Positions 41,190 to 50,796 of a stretch of 64,000 nt of DNA are shown piece after piece. Source of the stretch: Hydrogenispora ethanolica. Lineage in GTDB: Bacteria; Bacillota; UBA4882; UBA8346. Each line of letters starts with the position of its first letter. Within the stretch, counting starts at the first letter, position 1. The notes under the pieces are model-generated. The model was not told the origin of the DNA and did not search any database. It worked only from the letters and a program-made list of their open reading frames with translations. A program made the translations under genes and the position numbers. The DNA is taken from positions 1 through 64,000 of the forward strand of contig NZ_SLUN01000014.1 of the NCBI RefSeq assembly GCF_004340685.1, given 5' to 3'.

Positions 41190-42260
41190 ATGCTCGATAA
41201 AATCGCAGCGATCGAAGAAAAGTATCATGAGTTAAGCAACCAGCTCAGCGACCCCGCGGTCATCGCCGATCAGCCGCTCTTTCAGAAGCTGGCCCGGGCG
41301 CACGCCGCCATCAGCGAGCTGGTGGAGACCTATCAGGAGTATAAACGGGTGGCCGCCGACCTGGAGACCGCCGCCGAGATGCTCCGCGAGGAGCAGGGCG
41401 AAGCCGCTGAGATGCTGAGGGCGGAGATCGCCGACCTGGAAGCGACCGCGGCGCGGCTCAGCGGGCGGCTGCGCATCTTATTGCTGCCCAGGGATCCTAA
41501 TGACGAGAAGAACGCGATCATTGAGATCCGGGCCGGAACGGGCGGCGAGGAAGCGGCGCTTTTTGCCGGGGATCTTTTCCGGATGTATACCCGCTACGCC
41601 GAGAGCAAGGGCTGGCGCACCGAGCTGTTGAGCACCAGCGAGTCCGATCTGGGCGGGTTCAAGGAGATCATCTTCACCATCGAGGGACAGCAGGTCTTCA
41701 GCAGGCTGAAGTTCGAGAGCGGCGTCCACCGGGTGCAGCGGGTGCCGGAGACCGAGGCCCAGGGCAGGATCCATACTTCCGCGGCGACGGTGGCGATCAT
41801 GCCCGAGGCCGAAGAGGTCGAGGTGGAGATCGGCCCCAACGATCTGCGGATCGATGTCTTCCGGGCCGGCGGCCACGGCGGCCAGTGCGTCAACACCACC
41901 GATTCGGCGGTGCGCATTACCCATCTGCCCACCGGCTTGGTCGTCACCTGCCAGGACGAGAAGTCCCAGCTGAAGAACAAGGAGAAAGCCATGAAGGTAC
42001 TCCGGGCCCGCTTGCTCGACAAGTTCCAGTCGGAGCAGCACGCCGAGATGGCCGAGGCCCGCCGCAATATGGTCGGCTCCGGCGACCGCAGCGAACGGAT
42101 CCGGACCTATAATTTCCCTCAAAACCGGCTGACCGATCACCGGATCAACCTGACCCTGTATCACCTGGACTCGATCATCGAGGGCAACCTGGACGAGGTG
42201 ATCGAGCCGTTGATCACCGCGGATCAGGCGGAACGGTTGAAAAATGTCGACCAGCAATAA
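41190..42260 (+). CDS. prfA: Peptide chain release factor 1
   Basis: A 356-residue class I release factor that reads UAA and UAG and hydrolyses peptidyl-tRNA on the ribosome. The catalytic GGQ is at residues 230-232 within [20 protein letters not shown], and the C-terminal [20 protein letters not shown] block is typical. The glutamine of GGQ is the methylation target of PrmC, encoded next. The coding ends overlap prmC by 17 bp. The start is ATG 41190 with GAGGTG upstream. Confidence 0.98.
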   Translation: MLDKIAAIEEKYHELSNQLSDPAVIADQPLFQKLARAHAAISELVETYQEYKRVAADLETAAEMLREEQGEAAEMLRAEIADLEATAARLSGRLRILLLPRDPNDEKNAIIEIRAGTGGEEAALFAGDLFRMYTRYAESKGWRTELLSTSESDLGGFKEIIFTIEGQQVFSRLKFESGVHRVQRVPETEAQGRIHTSAATVAIMPEAEEVEVEIGPNDLRIDVFRAGGHGGQCVNTTDSAVRITHLPTGLVVTCQDEKSQLKNKEKAMKVLRARLLDKFQSEQHAEMAEARRNMVGSGDRSERIRTYNFPQNRLTDHRINLTLYHLDSIIEGNLDEVIEPLITADQAERLKNVDQQ

Positions 42261-43128
42261 CCTGACCATCGGCGCCATCATCGCCAGGACCGTCCCCTTC
42301 CTGGCCGAGAAACACTTGCCCAATCCCAGGCTGGAGGCGGATCTGATGCTGGCGCACGTCTTGGATCTGCCCCGGGTGAAGCTCTATTCGGAGTGGGACC
42401 GGCCGCTGGAACCGGCCGAGATCCAACGCTACCGGGAGATTCTGGTCCAGCGGGTGCAGGGTTGGCCCCTGGCATACTTAACCGGACAAAAATCCTTTTT
42501 GAGTTGGGATTTCAAAGTCACGCCGGCGGTGCTGATCCCGCGGCCCGAGACCGAACTGCTGGTGGAGACGGTGGTTGACGCCCTGAAGGGGCGGGACGGG
42601 GTCTGCGGCGCGGATGTCGGAACCGGGAGCGGGATCATCGCCATCGCCCTGGCGAAGCTGTTGCCCGGGAGCCGCTGGTATGCGCTGGATCTCTCCGCGG
42701 AAGCGCTGGAGGTCGCCGCGGCCAATGCCGCCCGCCTGGGCGTGGCCGAGCGGATCGAATTCCGCCGCGGCGACTTGCTGGAGCCATTGGCCGGCCAGGG
42801 CCTCGCCTTGGACGCGGTCGTCTCCAATCCGCCCTATATTCCGACCGCGGTGGTTGATACGCTGCAGCCGGAGGTTCGGCGCGAGCCCCGGCTGGCCCTG
42901 GACGGCGGGCCCGACGGCCTGGATCTCTACCGGCGGCTGCTGCCGGCGGCGCGGGAACTCTTGAAACCGGACGGGCTGGTGGCGCTGGAGCACGGCGCGG
43001 ATCAGCGCTCCGGTCTGGCGGAGCTGCTGGCCGGTTTGGAATTCCTGCCGGAGCCTTTGGCGGATCTGGCCGGCCGGGACCGGGTCATGCTCGGCAGGCG
43101 GAGAAAGGCGGCCGGGGCGGATGCATGA
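42244..43128 (+). CDS. prmC: Release factor glutamine methyltransferase
   Basis: A 294-residue SAM-dependent enzyme that N5-methylates the GGQ glutamine of release factors. It has the N-terminal helical bundle (about 1-85), motif [12 protein letters not shown] before the SAM loop [13 protein letters not shown], and the catalytic NPPY at 195-198 ([12 protein letters not shown]). It starts inside prfA and ends eight bases inside hypA, so its translation is linked to both. Confidence 0.97.
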   Translation: MSTSNNLTIGAIIARTVPFLAEKHLPNPRLEADLMLAHVLDLPRVKLYSEWDRPLEPAEIQRYREILVQRVQGWPLAYLTGQKSFLSWDFKVTPAVLIPRPETELLVETVVDALKGRDGVCGADVGTGSGIIAIALAKLLPGSRWYALDLSAEALEVAAANAARLGVAERIEFRRGDLLEPLAGQGLALDAVVSNPPYIPTAVVDTLQPEVRREPRLALDGGPDGLDLYRRLLPAARELLKPDGLVALEHGADQRSGLAELLAGLEFLPEPLADLAGRDRVMLGRRRKAAGADA

Positions 43129-43462
43129 ATTGTCATTGACCGAAAAGATCCTCCGGCTCGTTTTGGAACAGGCCGGGAACCATAAAGCCGCGAAGATAAC
43201 CCGGATCAAGCTGGTCATCGGCGATCTGTCGGGGATCATCCCCGCTTGCGTGGAGCAATACTTCGGCCTGATCGCCGCCGGCACCATCGCCGCCGGGGCG
43301 AAGCTGGAGTTTCAGCGGAGCAAGGCGGAGCTGTATTGCCCGGTCTGCGAGGAATCCTTTGAGAAGCGGCCGGCCGATTTCAACTGCCCGCGCTGCGGCA
43401 GCCTGGCCCAGTTGACCGAGAGCGGCCGGGAGTGTTTCGTGGAAAGTATCGAGGTGGACTAA
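43121..43462 (+). CDS. hypA: Hydrogenase nickel-incorporation protein HypA
   Basis: A 113-residue nickel chaperone for NiFe-hydrogenase maturation. The N-terminal MHELSL supplies the Ni ligand His2. The zinc-ribbon cysteines are C73, C76, C89 and C92 (YCPVCEE and NCPRCGS). It delivers nickel with HypB to the hydrogenase large subunit. Its start overlaps the prmC end, and its stop overlaps the hypB start (TAATG). Confidence 0.97.
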   Translation: MHELSLTEKILRLVLEQAGNHKAAKITRIKLVIGDLSGIIPACVEQYFGLIAAGTIAAGAKLEFQRSKAELYCPVCEESFEKRPADFNCPRCGSLAQLTESGRECFVESIEVD

Positions 43463-44124
43463 TGGAGATCGACATCGAACAGGATCTGTTTGAAAATGAA
43501 GCCAAATTGGCCGAGCTCAACCGGAGCTGGTTCGCAGCGCACCGGGTGGCGGCCGTGAACCTCCTGGCGGCGCCGGGGGCCGGCAAGACCAGCCTGATCC
43601 GGCGCACCGCCGCCCTGTGCCCGTTGCCGCTGGCGGTGATCGAGGGCGACCCGGCCTCCCGGATCGACACCGATCTGTTGAACGGCTTGGGCATTCCGGC
43701 CCACCAGATCAATACCGAAGGCGGCTGCCACCTGGAAGCGCAGATGATCGGCCAGGCGCTGCAGGAGTTTCAGCCGGCTGCGGGAACCGTGCTCTTCATC
43801 GAGAATGTGGGCAATCTGATCTGCACCGCCAGCTTTCCGCTGGGGGAAGCGCTGCGTGTGGTGATGCTGGGCGTCAGCGAAGGCGACGACAAGCCCTTCA
43901 AATATCCGCTGATCTTCGAGGAGGCCGATGCGGTCATCCTCAATAAGATCGACCTCGGGCCGTTCGTGGATTTCGACCGGGAACGCTTTTACCGGGGAAT
44001 CCGGACCATCGATCCGGAAGTGCCGGTCTTTGAGGTCTCCTGCCGCACCGGGGCGGGATTGGCCGAATGGAGCCGGTGGCTGGAACGGAAAGCCGGGGAG
44101 TATCTGGATGCCGCAACCGTTTGA
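43462..44124 (+). CDS. hypB: Hydrogenase nickel-incorporation GTPase HypB
   Basis: A 220-residue SIMIBI-class GTPase that drives nickel insertion. The P-loop is AAPGAGKTS (36-44), switch residues include EGDPASRIDTD, and the metal-site Cys-His is in EGGCHLEAQM. It has no histidine-rich N-terminal stretch and no N-terminal CxxCxC, so it is the short type without nickel storage. The segment GNLICTA replaces the usual GNLVCPA. It starts at the ATG overlapping the hypA stop and ends 17 bp inside hypF. Confidence 0.96.
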   Translation: MEIDIEQDLFENEAKLAELNRSWFAAHRVAAVNLLAAPGAGKTSLIRRTAALCPLPLAVIEGDPASRIDTDLLNGLGIPAHQINTEGGCHLEAQMIGQALQEFQPAAGTVLFIENVGNLICTASFPLGEALRVVMLGVSEGDDKPFKYPLIFEEADAVILNKIDLGPFVDFDRERFYRGIRTIDPEVPVFEVSCRTGAGLAEWSRWLERKAGEYLDAATV

Positions 44125-46402
44125 ACGTTGGCGGCTGACAGTAAGCGGCTTGGTGCAAGGGGTCGGTTTCCGCCCCTTTCTGTTTAATCTGGCCCGCGGT
44201 CTGGAATTGACCGGCTGGGTCCGGAACAATTTCGCCGGGGTGGAGATCGAGATCCAGGGAGCCCCCACAGCGCTGGCCCGGTTCAGCGCGGCGTTGCGGG
44301 AACGCCCGCCGGCGGCGGCCCAGATCGACGGGGTGGAGCGGGAAACCATTCCGCCGCTGCCCGGGGAGGATGATTTTACGATCATTCCCAGCCAGTCCGG
44401 GAGATTGCCGGGTTCCCCCCTGCCGGACCAGGGGATCTGCCCCGACTGCGCGGCCGAGTTTTTCGACCCGGCGAACCGCCGCTATCATCATCCCTTCAAT
44501 AGCTGCACGCTCTGCGGGCCGCGTTTTACCATCATGGAGGCCCTGCCCTTTGACCGGTCCCGCACCGCCATGGAGCCGTTCCCCCTCTGCCCGGATTGCC
44601 AAACGGAATATACCTCCCCGGCGGATCGCCGTTTTCACGCTCAGACCATCGCCTGCCCGCAGTGCGGGCCCAAGCTGTGGTTCCGGGACGCCCAGGGAAG
44701 GCCGGGAGCGGACGACCCCGCCGGGGCTGCTCGCCGGATCCTGAAGGCCGGCGGCATTCTGGCGGTCAAGGGGATCGGCGGCTACCACCTGGCTTGCGAC
44801 GCCCGCAACGCAGCGGCCGTCGATCGTTTGCGCCGCCTGAAGGGGCGGGACAACCGGGCCTTCGCGGTGATGTTCCGGGATCCCGAGGCCATTGCCGCCG
44901 TCTGCCGGGTGACCGCGGAAGAAGCGGCGCTGCTGGCCGGCCCGGTCCGGCCCATCGTTCTGCTGCTGCAGCGGGAGGGCGGCACTCTGGCACCCGGGGT
45001 CAATCCCGGCCTTCGGGAGTTGGGCGCCTTTCTGCCCTATACCGGGATTCAGCTGCTGTTGTTCGAGGATGAATTGACCGCGCTGGTGATGACCAGCGGC
45101 AACCGATCCGGCGAACCGCTATCCATCGGCGATGAGGAGGCCCGGCGCGATTTGGGCCCGATGGCCGACGGTTTCCTGGGGCATGACCGCCGGATCCGTT
45201 GGCGCTGTGATGATTCGGTCCTGCGCTGGCAGGCCGGGCGGACCATCGGCATCCGCCGTTCGCGGGGCCTGACCCCGGCCCCGGTGCGGCTGGAGCGGAA
45301 GCTGCCGCCGCTGCTCGCCTGCGGCGCCCAGCAGAAGAACGTCTTCGCCCTCACCCAGGACGAACGGGTCTATCTCGGGCCCCATCAGGGTGATCTCGAT
45401 AATGCCGCAAGTTTTCTGGCCTACCGGGAAACCATTGCGGCAATGCAACGTTTATTACATTGTCAGCCCGAATGGGCGGTCCACGATTTGCACCCGGACT
45501 ACAACTCCACCCGCTATGCCCGGGAGAGCGGCCTGCCGCTGCTGGGCGTCCAGCACCACCTGGCGCATATCGCCGCGGTGATCGCGGCGGAGCGGCTGGA
45601 CGGTCCGGTGCTCGGGGTGGCCTTCGACGGTTCGGGCTACGGCCCCGACGGCGCGGTCTGGGGCGGCGAGTTTTTCATCGGCTCCGGCTGCGCCTGGCGC
45701 CGTGTCGGCCAGCTGGAATATTACCCGTTGCCCGGCGGGGAAGCGGCGGTGCGGGAGCCCTGGCGGATGACCGCCGCCTACCTGAACGCGAACGCCCCGG
45801 CTTTGCTCGAAGAATGGCTGGAGGCGCGGGAATTGGGGAAATCCTGGCCGTTGCTGCGCCAGGCGGTCCGGGCCGGCATCAATGCGCCGCCGACCTCGTC
45901 GGTGGGCCGCTGGTTCGATGGGGTGGCCGCGCTGCTGGGCGGACCGGCCCGGGCCGGTTATGAGGGCGAGGCCGCCGTCTGGCTGGAGAACCAAGCCGAC
46001 CCGGCGGCGGAAGACCGCTTCGAACTGCCGTTCCGCCTGGCGGGGGACGGGTTCCGGATCGACCCCGGGGCGCTGGCGGCGGCGCTGGCCCGGGAGCGGC
46101 ACCGCCTCGGGCCGGCGGCGCTCAGCATGAAGTTCCACCGGACGGTGGCGGCGCTGATCCGGGAGGCGGCGCGCTGGGCGCGGCGCGAAGCCGGGATCGA
46201 CCGGGTGGTTTTGAGCGGCGGGGTTTTCCAGAACCGCTTGCTGCTGGACCTGACCCTCGCGGAGTTGGAAACGGAGGGTTTCCGGGTCGCGGTGCCCCAA
46301 TGGGTGCCGATCAATGACGGCGGAATCGCGCTCGGCCAAGCCTGGCTGGGCGGTTTGATGATCGAAAGGGGAGTCGACGATGTGCTTGGCGGTGCCCGGT
46401 GA
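44108..46402 (+). CDS. hypF: Carbamoyltransferase HypF
   Basis: A 764-residue enzyme that makes the cyanide ligand precursor from carbamoyl phosphate and passes it to HypE. Domains in order: acylphosphatase (VSGLVQGVGFRPFLFNL, about 12-28), two zinc fingers (CX2C pairs at 111-114, 133-136, 161-164 and 183-186), a YrdC-like domain (about 200-385) and a Kae1/TobZ-like C-terminal domain with HHLAHIAAVI and FDGSGYGPDG. The start is ATG 44108 inside hypB; the frame is open upstream but without homology. Confidence 0.96.
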   Translation: MPQPFERWRLTVSGLVQGVGFRPFLFNLARGLELTGWVRNNFAGVEIEIQGAPTALARFSAALRERPPAAAQIDGVERETIPPLPGEDDFTIIPSQSGRLPGSPLPDQGICPDCAAEFFDPANRRYHHPFNSCTLCGPRFTIMEALPFDRSRTAMEPFPLCPDCQTEYTSPADRRFHAQTIACPQCGPKLWFRDAQGRPGADDPAGAARRILKAGGILAVKGIGGYHLACDARNAAAVDRLRRLKGRDNRAFAVMFRDPEAIAAVCRVTAEEAALLAGPVRPIVLLLQREGGTLAPGVNPGLRELGAFLPYTGIQLLLFEDELTALVMTSGNRSGEPLSIGDEEARRDLGPMADGFLGHDRRIRWRCDDSVLRWQAGRTIGIRRSRGLTPAPVRLERKLPPLLACGAQQKNVFALTQDERVYLGPHQGDLDNAASFLAYRETIAAMQRLLHCQPEWAVHDLHPDYNSTRYARESGLPLLGVQHHLAHIAAVIAAERLDGPVLGVAFDGSGYGPDGAVWGGEFFIGSGCAWRRVGQLEYYPLPGGEAAVREPWRMTAAYLNANAPALLEEWLEARELGKSWPLLRQAVRAGINAPPTSSVGRWFDGVAALLGGPARAGYEGEAAVWLENQADPAAEDRFELPFRLAGDGFRIDPGALAAALARERHRLGPAALSMKFHRTVAALIREAARWARREAGIDRVVLSGGVFQNRLLLDLTLAELETEGFRVAVPQWVPINDGGIALGQAWLGGLMIERGVDDVLGGAR

Positions 46403-46604
46403 AGTGGTCGCCATCGAAGGCAATAAGGCCAAAGTGAGTTTTTCGGGAGTATTTCGAAGCGTCGACCTGAGCCTGGTGGCCGGGGTCAAGGTCGGCGATT
46501 ATGTCTTGGTCCACGCCGGATGCGCGATTCAGGTCGTGCCGCCGGATGAAGCCCGTGAGACCATTCAATTATTCAGCGAGGTATTCGGGGACGATGAGCA
46601 TTGA
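46380..46604 (+). CDS. hypC: Hydrogenase maturation chaperone HypC
   Basis: A 74-residue HypC/HupF chaperone with the invariant N-terminus MCLAVPGEVVAIEG (Cys2 binds the Fe(CN)2CO unit with HypD) and a C-terminal helix region (VVPPDEARETIQLF). It overlaps the hypF end by 23 bp and the hypD start by 11 bp. Confidence 0.97.
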   Translation: MCLAVPGEVVAIEGNKAKVSFSGVFRSVDLSLVAGVKVGDYVLVHAGCAIQVVPPDEARETIQLFSEVFGDDEH

Positions 46605-47670
46605 TCTGCAAGAGGTGATCGCCCGGATACGGGCAGATTACGGGGCGATGCGCTGCAAGCTGATGGAGGTCTGCGGCACGCATACCAACGCGATCCGCCG
46701 GGCCGGCATCCACCGGCAGCTGCCCGCGGGGATCCGGCTGCTTTCCGGCCCGGGCTGTCCGGTCTGCGTCACCGGCAGCGGCTATATCGAACAAGCGATC
46801 AGCCTGAGCCGGGAACCGGGACTCGTCATCGCCAGTTTCGGCGATTTGCTGCGGGTACCAGGCAACAGCGGCAGCCTGGCGGAAGCCCGGGCCGCCGGAG
46901 CCAAGGTCCGGGTGGTCTATGCGCCGCAAGACGCGGTGGCCCTGGCCGAGCAACATCCGGACGCTCAAATCGTCTTCCTGGCGGTGGGCTTTGAGACGAC
47001 CGCCCCGGCCATCGCCCTGGCGGTCCGGGCAGCGGCAGCGGCCGGGCTGGCCAATTTTTCGATCCTGCCCTCGCTCAAAGTCCTGGAGCCGGCCATGCGG
47101 AGCCTGCTGGCCGGAGGCGGGCTGCAGATCGATGGGCTGATCGCCCCGGGACATCTGGGAGTGATCACCGGCGCCGCGGGCTATGCGTTTCTGCCGCGCG
47201 AGTACCGGCTGCCCACGGTGGTGACGGGATTCCGCCCGGCCGAACTCTGGCTGGGCATTGCCGCGCTGCTGAAACAGATTGCCAAGGGAGAGAGCCGGCT
47301 GGAGAATATGTATCCCCAGGCCGTCACGGAGCAGGGCAATCTGGCCGCCCGGGAGCTAATGGCGGCGGTTTTTGCGCCGGAGGACGCCGAATGGCGCGGC
47401 TTGGGGACAGTTTCCGGATCCGGGCTGGGATTGGCTCAGGCGTACCGGGACTATGACGCCCGTTGCAAGTTCGGGCTGGCGGAGATCGCCTCCCGGGAAC
47501 CGGCGGGCTGCCGCTGCGGCGAGATCCTGCTGGGGCGGGCCGAACCGGAGGAATGCCCGCACTTCGACGCCGCCTGCACCCCGGAGCATCCGGTGGGACC
47601 CTGCATGGTTTCGGCCGAAGGCTCGTGCGCCGCTCATTTTTACTACCGTAGCCGAGGAGGAGAAGGATGA
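46594..47670 (+). CDS. hypD: Hydrogenase maturation protein HypD
   Basis: A 358-residue iron-sulfur protein forming with HypC the scaffold on which the Fe(CN)2CO group is assembled. The conserved motifs are MEVCGTHT (C27), GPGCPVCVT (C55, C58), VGFETTAPA and, at the C-terminus, the cysteine cluster around CRCGEILLGR to GPCMVSAEGSC that binds a [4Fe-4S] cluster. The start is ATG 46594, inside hypC. Confidence 0.97.
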   Translation: MSIDLQEVIARIRADYGAMRCKLMEVCGTHTNAIRRAGIHRQLPAGIRLLSGPGCPVCVTGSGYIEQAISLSREPGLVIASFGDLLRVPGNSGSLAEARAAGAKVRVVYAPQDAVALAEQHPDAQIVFLAVGFETTAPAIALAVRAAAAAGLANFSILPSLKVLEPAMRSLLAGGGLQIDGLIAPGHLGVITGAAGYAFLPREYRLPTVVTGFRPAELWLGIAALLKQIAKGESRLENMYPQAVTEQGNLAARELMAAVFAPEDAEWRGLGTVSGSGLGLAQAYRDYDARCKFGLAEIASREPAGCRCGEILLGRAEPEECPHFDAACTPEHPVGPCMVSAEGSCAAHFYYRSRGGEG

Positions 47671-48677
47671 ACGGCAAGATACGTTTGGCCGAGGGCGGCG
47701 GCGGGGAGGCCACCGCCAGTCTGATTCGGGAGCTTTTCTGGTCGCGCTTCCGCCACCCGCAACTGCTCCGGGGCAATGACGCGGCCGTGCTGGAACATGC
47801 CGGCGGCCGGCTGGCCCTGACTACCGACGCCTTTGTGGTCACGCCGTGGCGCTTCCCCGGCGGCGACATCGGGAGGCTGGCCATCGCCGGAACGGTGAAC
47901 GATCTGACGATGATGGGCGCCGCCGCCCTGGGGCTCACCGCCGCCTTCATCATCGAGGAAGGGTTCGACAAAAGCGATCTGGAGCAGATCGCGGCTTCCA
48001 TGGCGGCCGCCGCGGCGGAGGCCGGCGTGGACCTGGTGGCCGGGGATACCAAGGTGGTCCGGAAAGGCGAAGCCGACGGCATCTTCATCACCACCACCGG
48101 GGTGGGAACGATCGCTCCCGGGGTCCGGCTCGGCGGCGAACTGGCCCGGCCGGGGGACCGGGTGCTGGTCACCGGGACCCTCGGCGATCACGGCGCAGCG
48201 ATTTTACTGGCTCGCGAGGAGTTGGGCCTCAGCGGCGCGCTGCAGAGCGACGTGGCGCCGTTGAACCGGCTGCTCCTGCCGCTGGTGGGCGAGTATCCCG
48301 GCGCCATCCGGGTGCTGCGCGATCCGACTCGGGGCGGCCTGGCCACGACGTTGAACGAGATCGCCCGGCAATCGGGGGTGGCGATCCGGCTCCGCGAAGC
48401 CGCCATTCCGGTCCGGCCGGAGGTGCGGGGCCTCACCGAACTGCTGGGGCTGGATCCGCTGTATTTGGCCAACGAGGGCAAGGCGCTCCTGGTGGTCGCC
48501 CCGGAGGCGGCCGACGCGATCCTGGCCGCGCTGCGCCGCCAGCCGCGCGGATCCCGGGCGGCGGAGGTGGGAGAGGTCCTGGCCGGGAACGCCGGCTTGG
48601 TGAGCCTGGTCACTGCTTCCGGGGGCGAACGGATCATTCCGCTGGGCAGCGGCGAGCAATTACCAAGAATTTGTTAG
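47667..48677 (+). CDS. hypE: Hydrogenase maturation dehydratase HypE
   Basis: A 336-residue AIR-synthase-like protein that dehydrates the HypF-made thiocarboxamide on its own C-terminal cysteine to thiocyanate. The C-terminus is PRIC with Cys as the last residue, as required. Other family blocks are GNDAAVLEHAGGRLALTTDA, DLVAGDTKVV and RDPTRGGLATTLNEIA. It overlaps hypD by four bases (ATGA). No hydrogenase structural gene is in the window. Confidence 0.97.
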   Translation: MNGKIRLAEGGGGEATASLIRELFWSRFRHPQLLRGNDAAVLEHAGGRLALTTDAFVVTPWRFPGGDIGRLAIAGTVNDLTMMGAAALGLTAAFIIEEGFDKSDLEQIAASMAAAAAEAGVDLVAGDTKVVRKGEADGIFITTTGVGTIAPGVRLGGELARPGDRVLVTGTLGDHGAAILLAREELGLSGALQSDVAPLNRLLLPLVGEYPGAIRVLRDPTRGGLATTLNEIARQSGVAIRLREAAIPVRPEVRGLTELLGLDPLYLANEGKALLVVAPEAADAILAALRRQPRGSRAAEVGEVLAGNAGLVSLVTASGGERIIPLGSGEQLPRIC

Positions 48678-48728
48678 CAGGATCTGGATGCGGAATGCCG
48701 AAATTGTTGGAGGTTGGGGGTGAGCTCG

Positions 48729-49781
48729 ATGAAACGGATCGTTTTGATCCTATTGGCCTGGGTCATGCTGGGCAGCGGATGGGCCGCGCTCGCGGCGCCG
48801 GCCGACCGGCCCTGGCTCGTCTTTGGGCAGCGCCAGGGGGACCGGCGTACCATCTATCTGGCGGAACGGGACGGCTCGGGTCTGCAGACGGTGGCCACCG
48901 GCAAGGACCTCCTCGTCTCGCTTCAGGGCAAGCATTTTTTGTATGTGGACGGCCAGAAGCTGTACGAGTATTTTCCGGCCACCAAAAGCTCGCGTTTGGT
49001 GCGCCAGTTCACTGAGGCGAAGATTATCATCCAGGTGATCTCCGACGAACCGGACCAGGCCATCGTGGCCGGTTTGAATGAATATCAGACCAACTGGTAT
49101 ATCCTGGAGTTCTCCGACGGCAGCCTGCGCAAGATCGACAATCCGGCCAAAAACGCCGGCGGCAGCGGCGGTTTCCCCAGCCCCGACCAGTCGGCGGTGG
49201 CCATCGTCAAATCGGCCTTTATGGATTTCCGCTATGGCCTGACGTTGAAACAGAATAAGAAAGCCGATTGGAACCTGCCGGCCAATCTGACGGTGCTCCC
49301 CGATCTGCGGTGGTCGCCCGACTCCAAATGGCTGGCCTTGTACGCCAAACCCTTTGACAGCAACCTCGACGGGCTTTATTCGCTCTATGTGCTGGATGTG
49401 GCGAAACGCCAATTAAAGCTGGTCCAGGAGAAATCCTTTGCCGTGCTCTTCTTCAACCTGCTCCAGGCCGGTCCGTTTACCCCGGATTGGTCCAGCGACA
49501 GCAAGACCTTGCTCTATTCGTATCAGCCCTACGGCACCTCGGGTCGGACCGGCATCTACCAGTACCAGGTGGAGACCGGCCAGAAGACCGCGCTGGTTCA
49601 GGGGGACGGCAGGAATGAAGCGCCGCTGTGGGCGCCCGATGACCGGAGCATCGCCTTTATCTCCACCCGCGATACCGGGGAAGAACAGCTTTATGTGATG
49701 GACAACCGCGGCGGGGCGATCCGGCGGATCTCTCCCGCGCAAGGGACCACGGAATGGGCGAAGTGGTATCAACCCAAATGA
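48729..49781 (+). CDS. Secreted TolB/WD40-like beta-propeller protein
   Basis: A 350-residue exported protein with a signal peptide (IVLILLAWVMLGSGWAALAA). The mature part has propeller repeats of the TolB type: WSPDSKWLALYAK, WSSDSKTLLYSYQ and WAPDDRSIAFISTRDTGEEQ, continuing LYVMD. Earlier blades are degenerate (FGQRQGDRRTIYLAERDGSG). It starts 52 bp after hypE and might share the transcript, but nothing connects it to hydrogenase maturation. The ligand is unknown. Confidence 0.8.
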   Translation: MKRIVLILLAWVMLGSGWAALAAPADRPWLVFGQRQGDRRTIYLAERDGSGLQTVATGKDLLVSLQGKHFLYVDGQKLYEYFPATKSSRLVRQFTEAKIIIQVISDEPDQAIVAGLNEYQTNWYILEFSDGSLRKIDNPAKNAGGSGGFPSPDQSAVAIVKSAFMDFRYGLTLKQNKKADWNLPANLTVLPDLRWSPDSKWLALYAKPFDSNLDGLYSLYVLDVAKRQLKLVQEKSFAVLFFNLLQAGPFTPDWSSDSKTLLYSYQPYGTSGRTGIYQYQVETGQKTALVQGDGRNEAPLWAPDDRSIAFISTRDTGEEQLYVMDNRGGAIRRISPAQGTTEWAKWYQPK

Positions 49782-49790
49782 AGACGATGG

Positions 49791-49812
49791 GGGGCAACCG
49801 GCCGGTTGCCCC
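49791..49812. other. Perfect 22-bp palindrome
   Basis: GGGGCAACCGG (49791-49801) is followed directly by its complement CCGGTTGCCCC, starting 10 bp after the propeller gene stop. It lacks a T run, so termination is uncertain; a strong hairpin or a protein site is possible. Confidence 0.55.
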
Positions 49813-49855
49813 TGCCGTACATTTAGGAAACAATCATGGAAAGGGAGGGATCGGC

Positions 49856-50332
49856 ATGCCCCAAAAACAGCTGACCCAGGAGGAAGCGATCGCTTTTTTG
49901 GCCGGGGAGACGCTGGGACACCTGGCGACCGTCGACGCCGGCGGCGCCCCCTATATCACCCCTTTGCACTATCTTTACCATGAAGGGGTGCTCTATTTTC
50001 ATTGCGCCGCCACCGGCCGCAAGCTGGAGAATATCGCGGCCAACCCCCGGGTCTGCTTCGCGGTGGACCGCATCGACAAGGCGGTGTTCCGCGAGAACGC
50101 TTGCCAATGTTCGACCCGTTACACCTCGGTGCTGGTTTTCGGCACGGCGGAGCTCGTCACGGAGGTCCCCCGCAAGGCCGCCTTGCTTCAAATCTTCACC
50201 GAAAAGCTGGCCGGAGGGCGTTCCTTTCCGCCGATTCCCGCCGCTGCCGCCGCCGCTTGCACCGTCGTGGCGATTCGAATCGAAGCGGTCCATGGCAAGC
50301 GGAACGTGGATCCGGAACCGCCGCAACCATAA
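49856..50332 (+). CDS. Pyridoxamine 5'-phosphate oxidase-family protein
   Basis: A 158-residue flavin-binding split-barrel protein of the PPOX/NimA-like class. The opening EEAIAFLAGETLGHLATVDA, then PYITPLHYLYHEGVLYFHCA and GRKLENIAANPRVCFAVDR, are standard for this family. Such proteins bind FMN, F420 or haem; the ligand is not decidable here, but the ATGRKLENI segment with a following NPRVCF is the NimA-like form. The start ATG follows AAGGGAGGGA. It has no close partner gene. Confidence 0.83.
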   Translation: MPQKQLTQEEAIAFLAGETLGHLATVDAGGAPYITPLHYLYHEGVLYFHCAATGRKLENIAANPRVCFAVDRIDKAVFRENACQCSTRYTSVLVFGTAELVTEVPRKAALLQIFTEKLAGGRSFPPIPAAAAAACTVVAIRIEAVHGKRNVDPEPPQP

Positions 50333-50553
50333 ACCGCGCGGGAAAAGGGCCGCTTCATTCAAACCGATCCATGGATCAAAGTTCATCCGACCAGGCGATC
50401 ACCGCGTTCCGCGGTGGTCTTTTTGTATCCGGGGGAAGCCCGCCCGTCTTTCAAGTCAGGCATAGGAATCGACCGCCCGGGCAGAATAAACCCGAACCGT
50501 ATCGAAAGGCGGCGGCGCCGCCGAACGGGAAGAATGGGAGGAATGAAACCAAG

Positions 50554-50787
50554 ATGGATGAGAATGTAACGGTCTATACCACTCCGACCTGCCCCTGGTG
50601 CAACAAGGTCAAATCGTATCTGAGCGAAAAAGGTGTCTCCTACCAGGAGGTCGATGTCGCGGCCGACGATTCGGCCGCGCAGAAGCTTTACGATCTGACC
50701 GGGCAGCTCAGTGTGCCGGTGATCACCAAGGGCGAACAAGTGGTGGTCGGTTTCAACCAAGCGCAGCTCGACAAGATCATTCATTAG
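50554..50787 (+). CDS. Glutaredoxin/NrdH-like redoxin
   Basis: A 77-residue thioredoxin-fold protein with active site CPWC (Cys13, Cys16) in TTPTCPWCNKVKSYLSEKGV and the cis-Pro loop LSVPVITKGEQVVVGFN. It ends nine bases before the thioredoxin-reductase-like gene, which likely reduces it. The NrdH-like size and the flavin partner suggest a general disulfide reductase rather than a glutathione-dependent one. The start ATG follows GGGAGGA at slightly long spacing. Confidence 0.9.
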   Translation: MDENVTVYTTPTCPWCNKVKSYLSEKGVSYQEVDVAADDSAAQKLYDLTGQLSVPVITKGEQVVVGFNQAQLDKIIH

Positions 50788-50796
50788 GATGCCGCC

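Noticed and set aside
43121-48677. Hydrogenase structural genes near the hyp cluster
   Set aside because: None of the neighbouring frames has large- or small-subunit motifs; only maturation genes are present.
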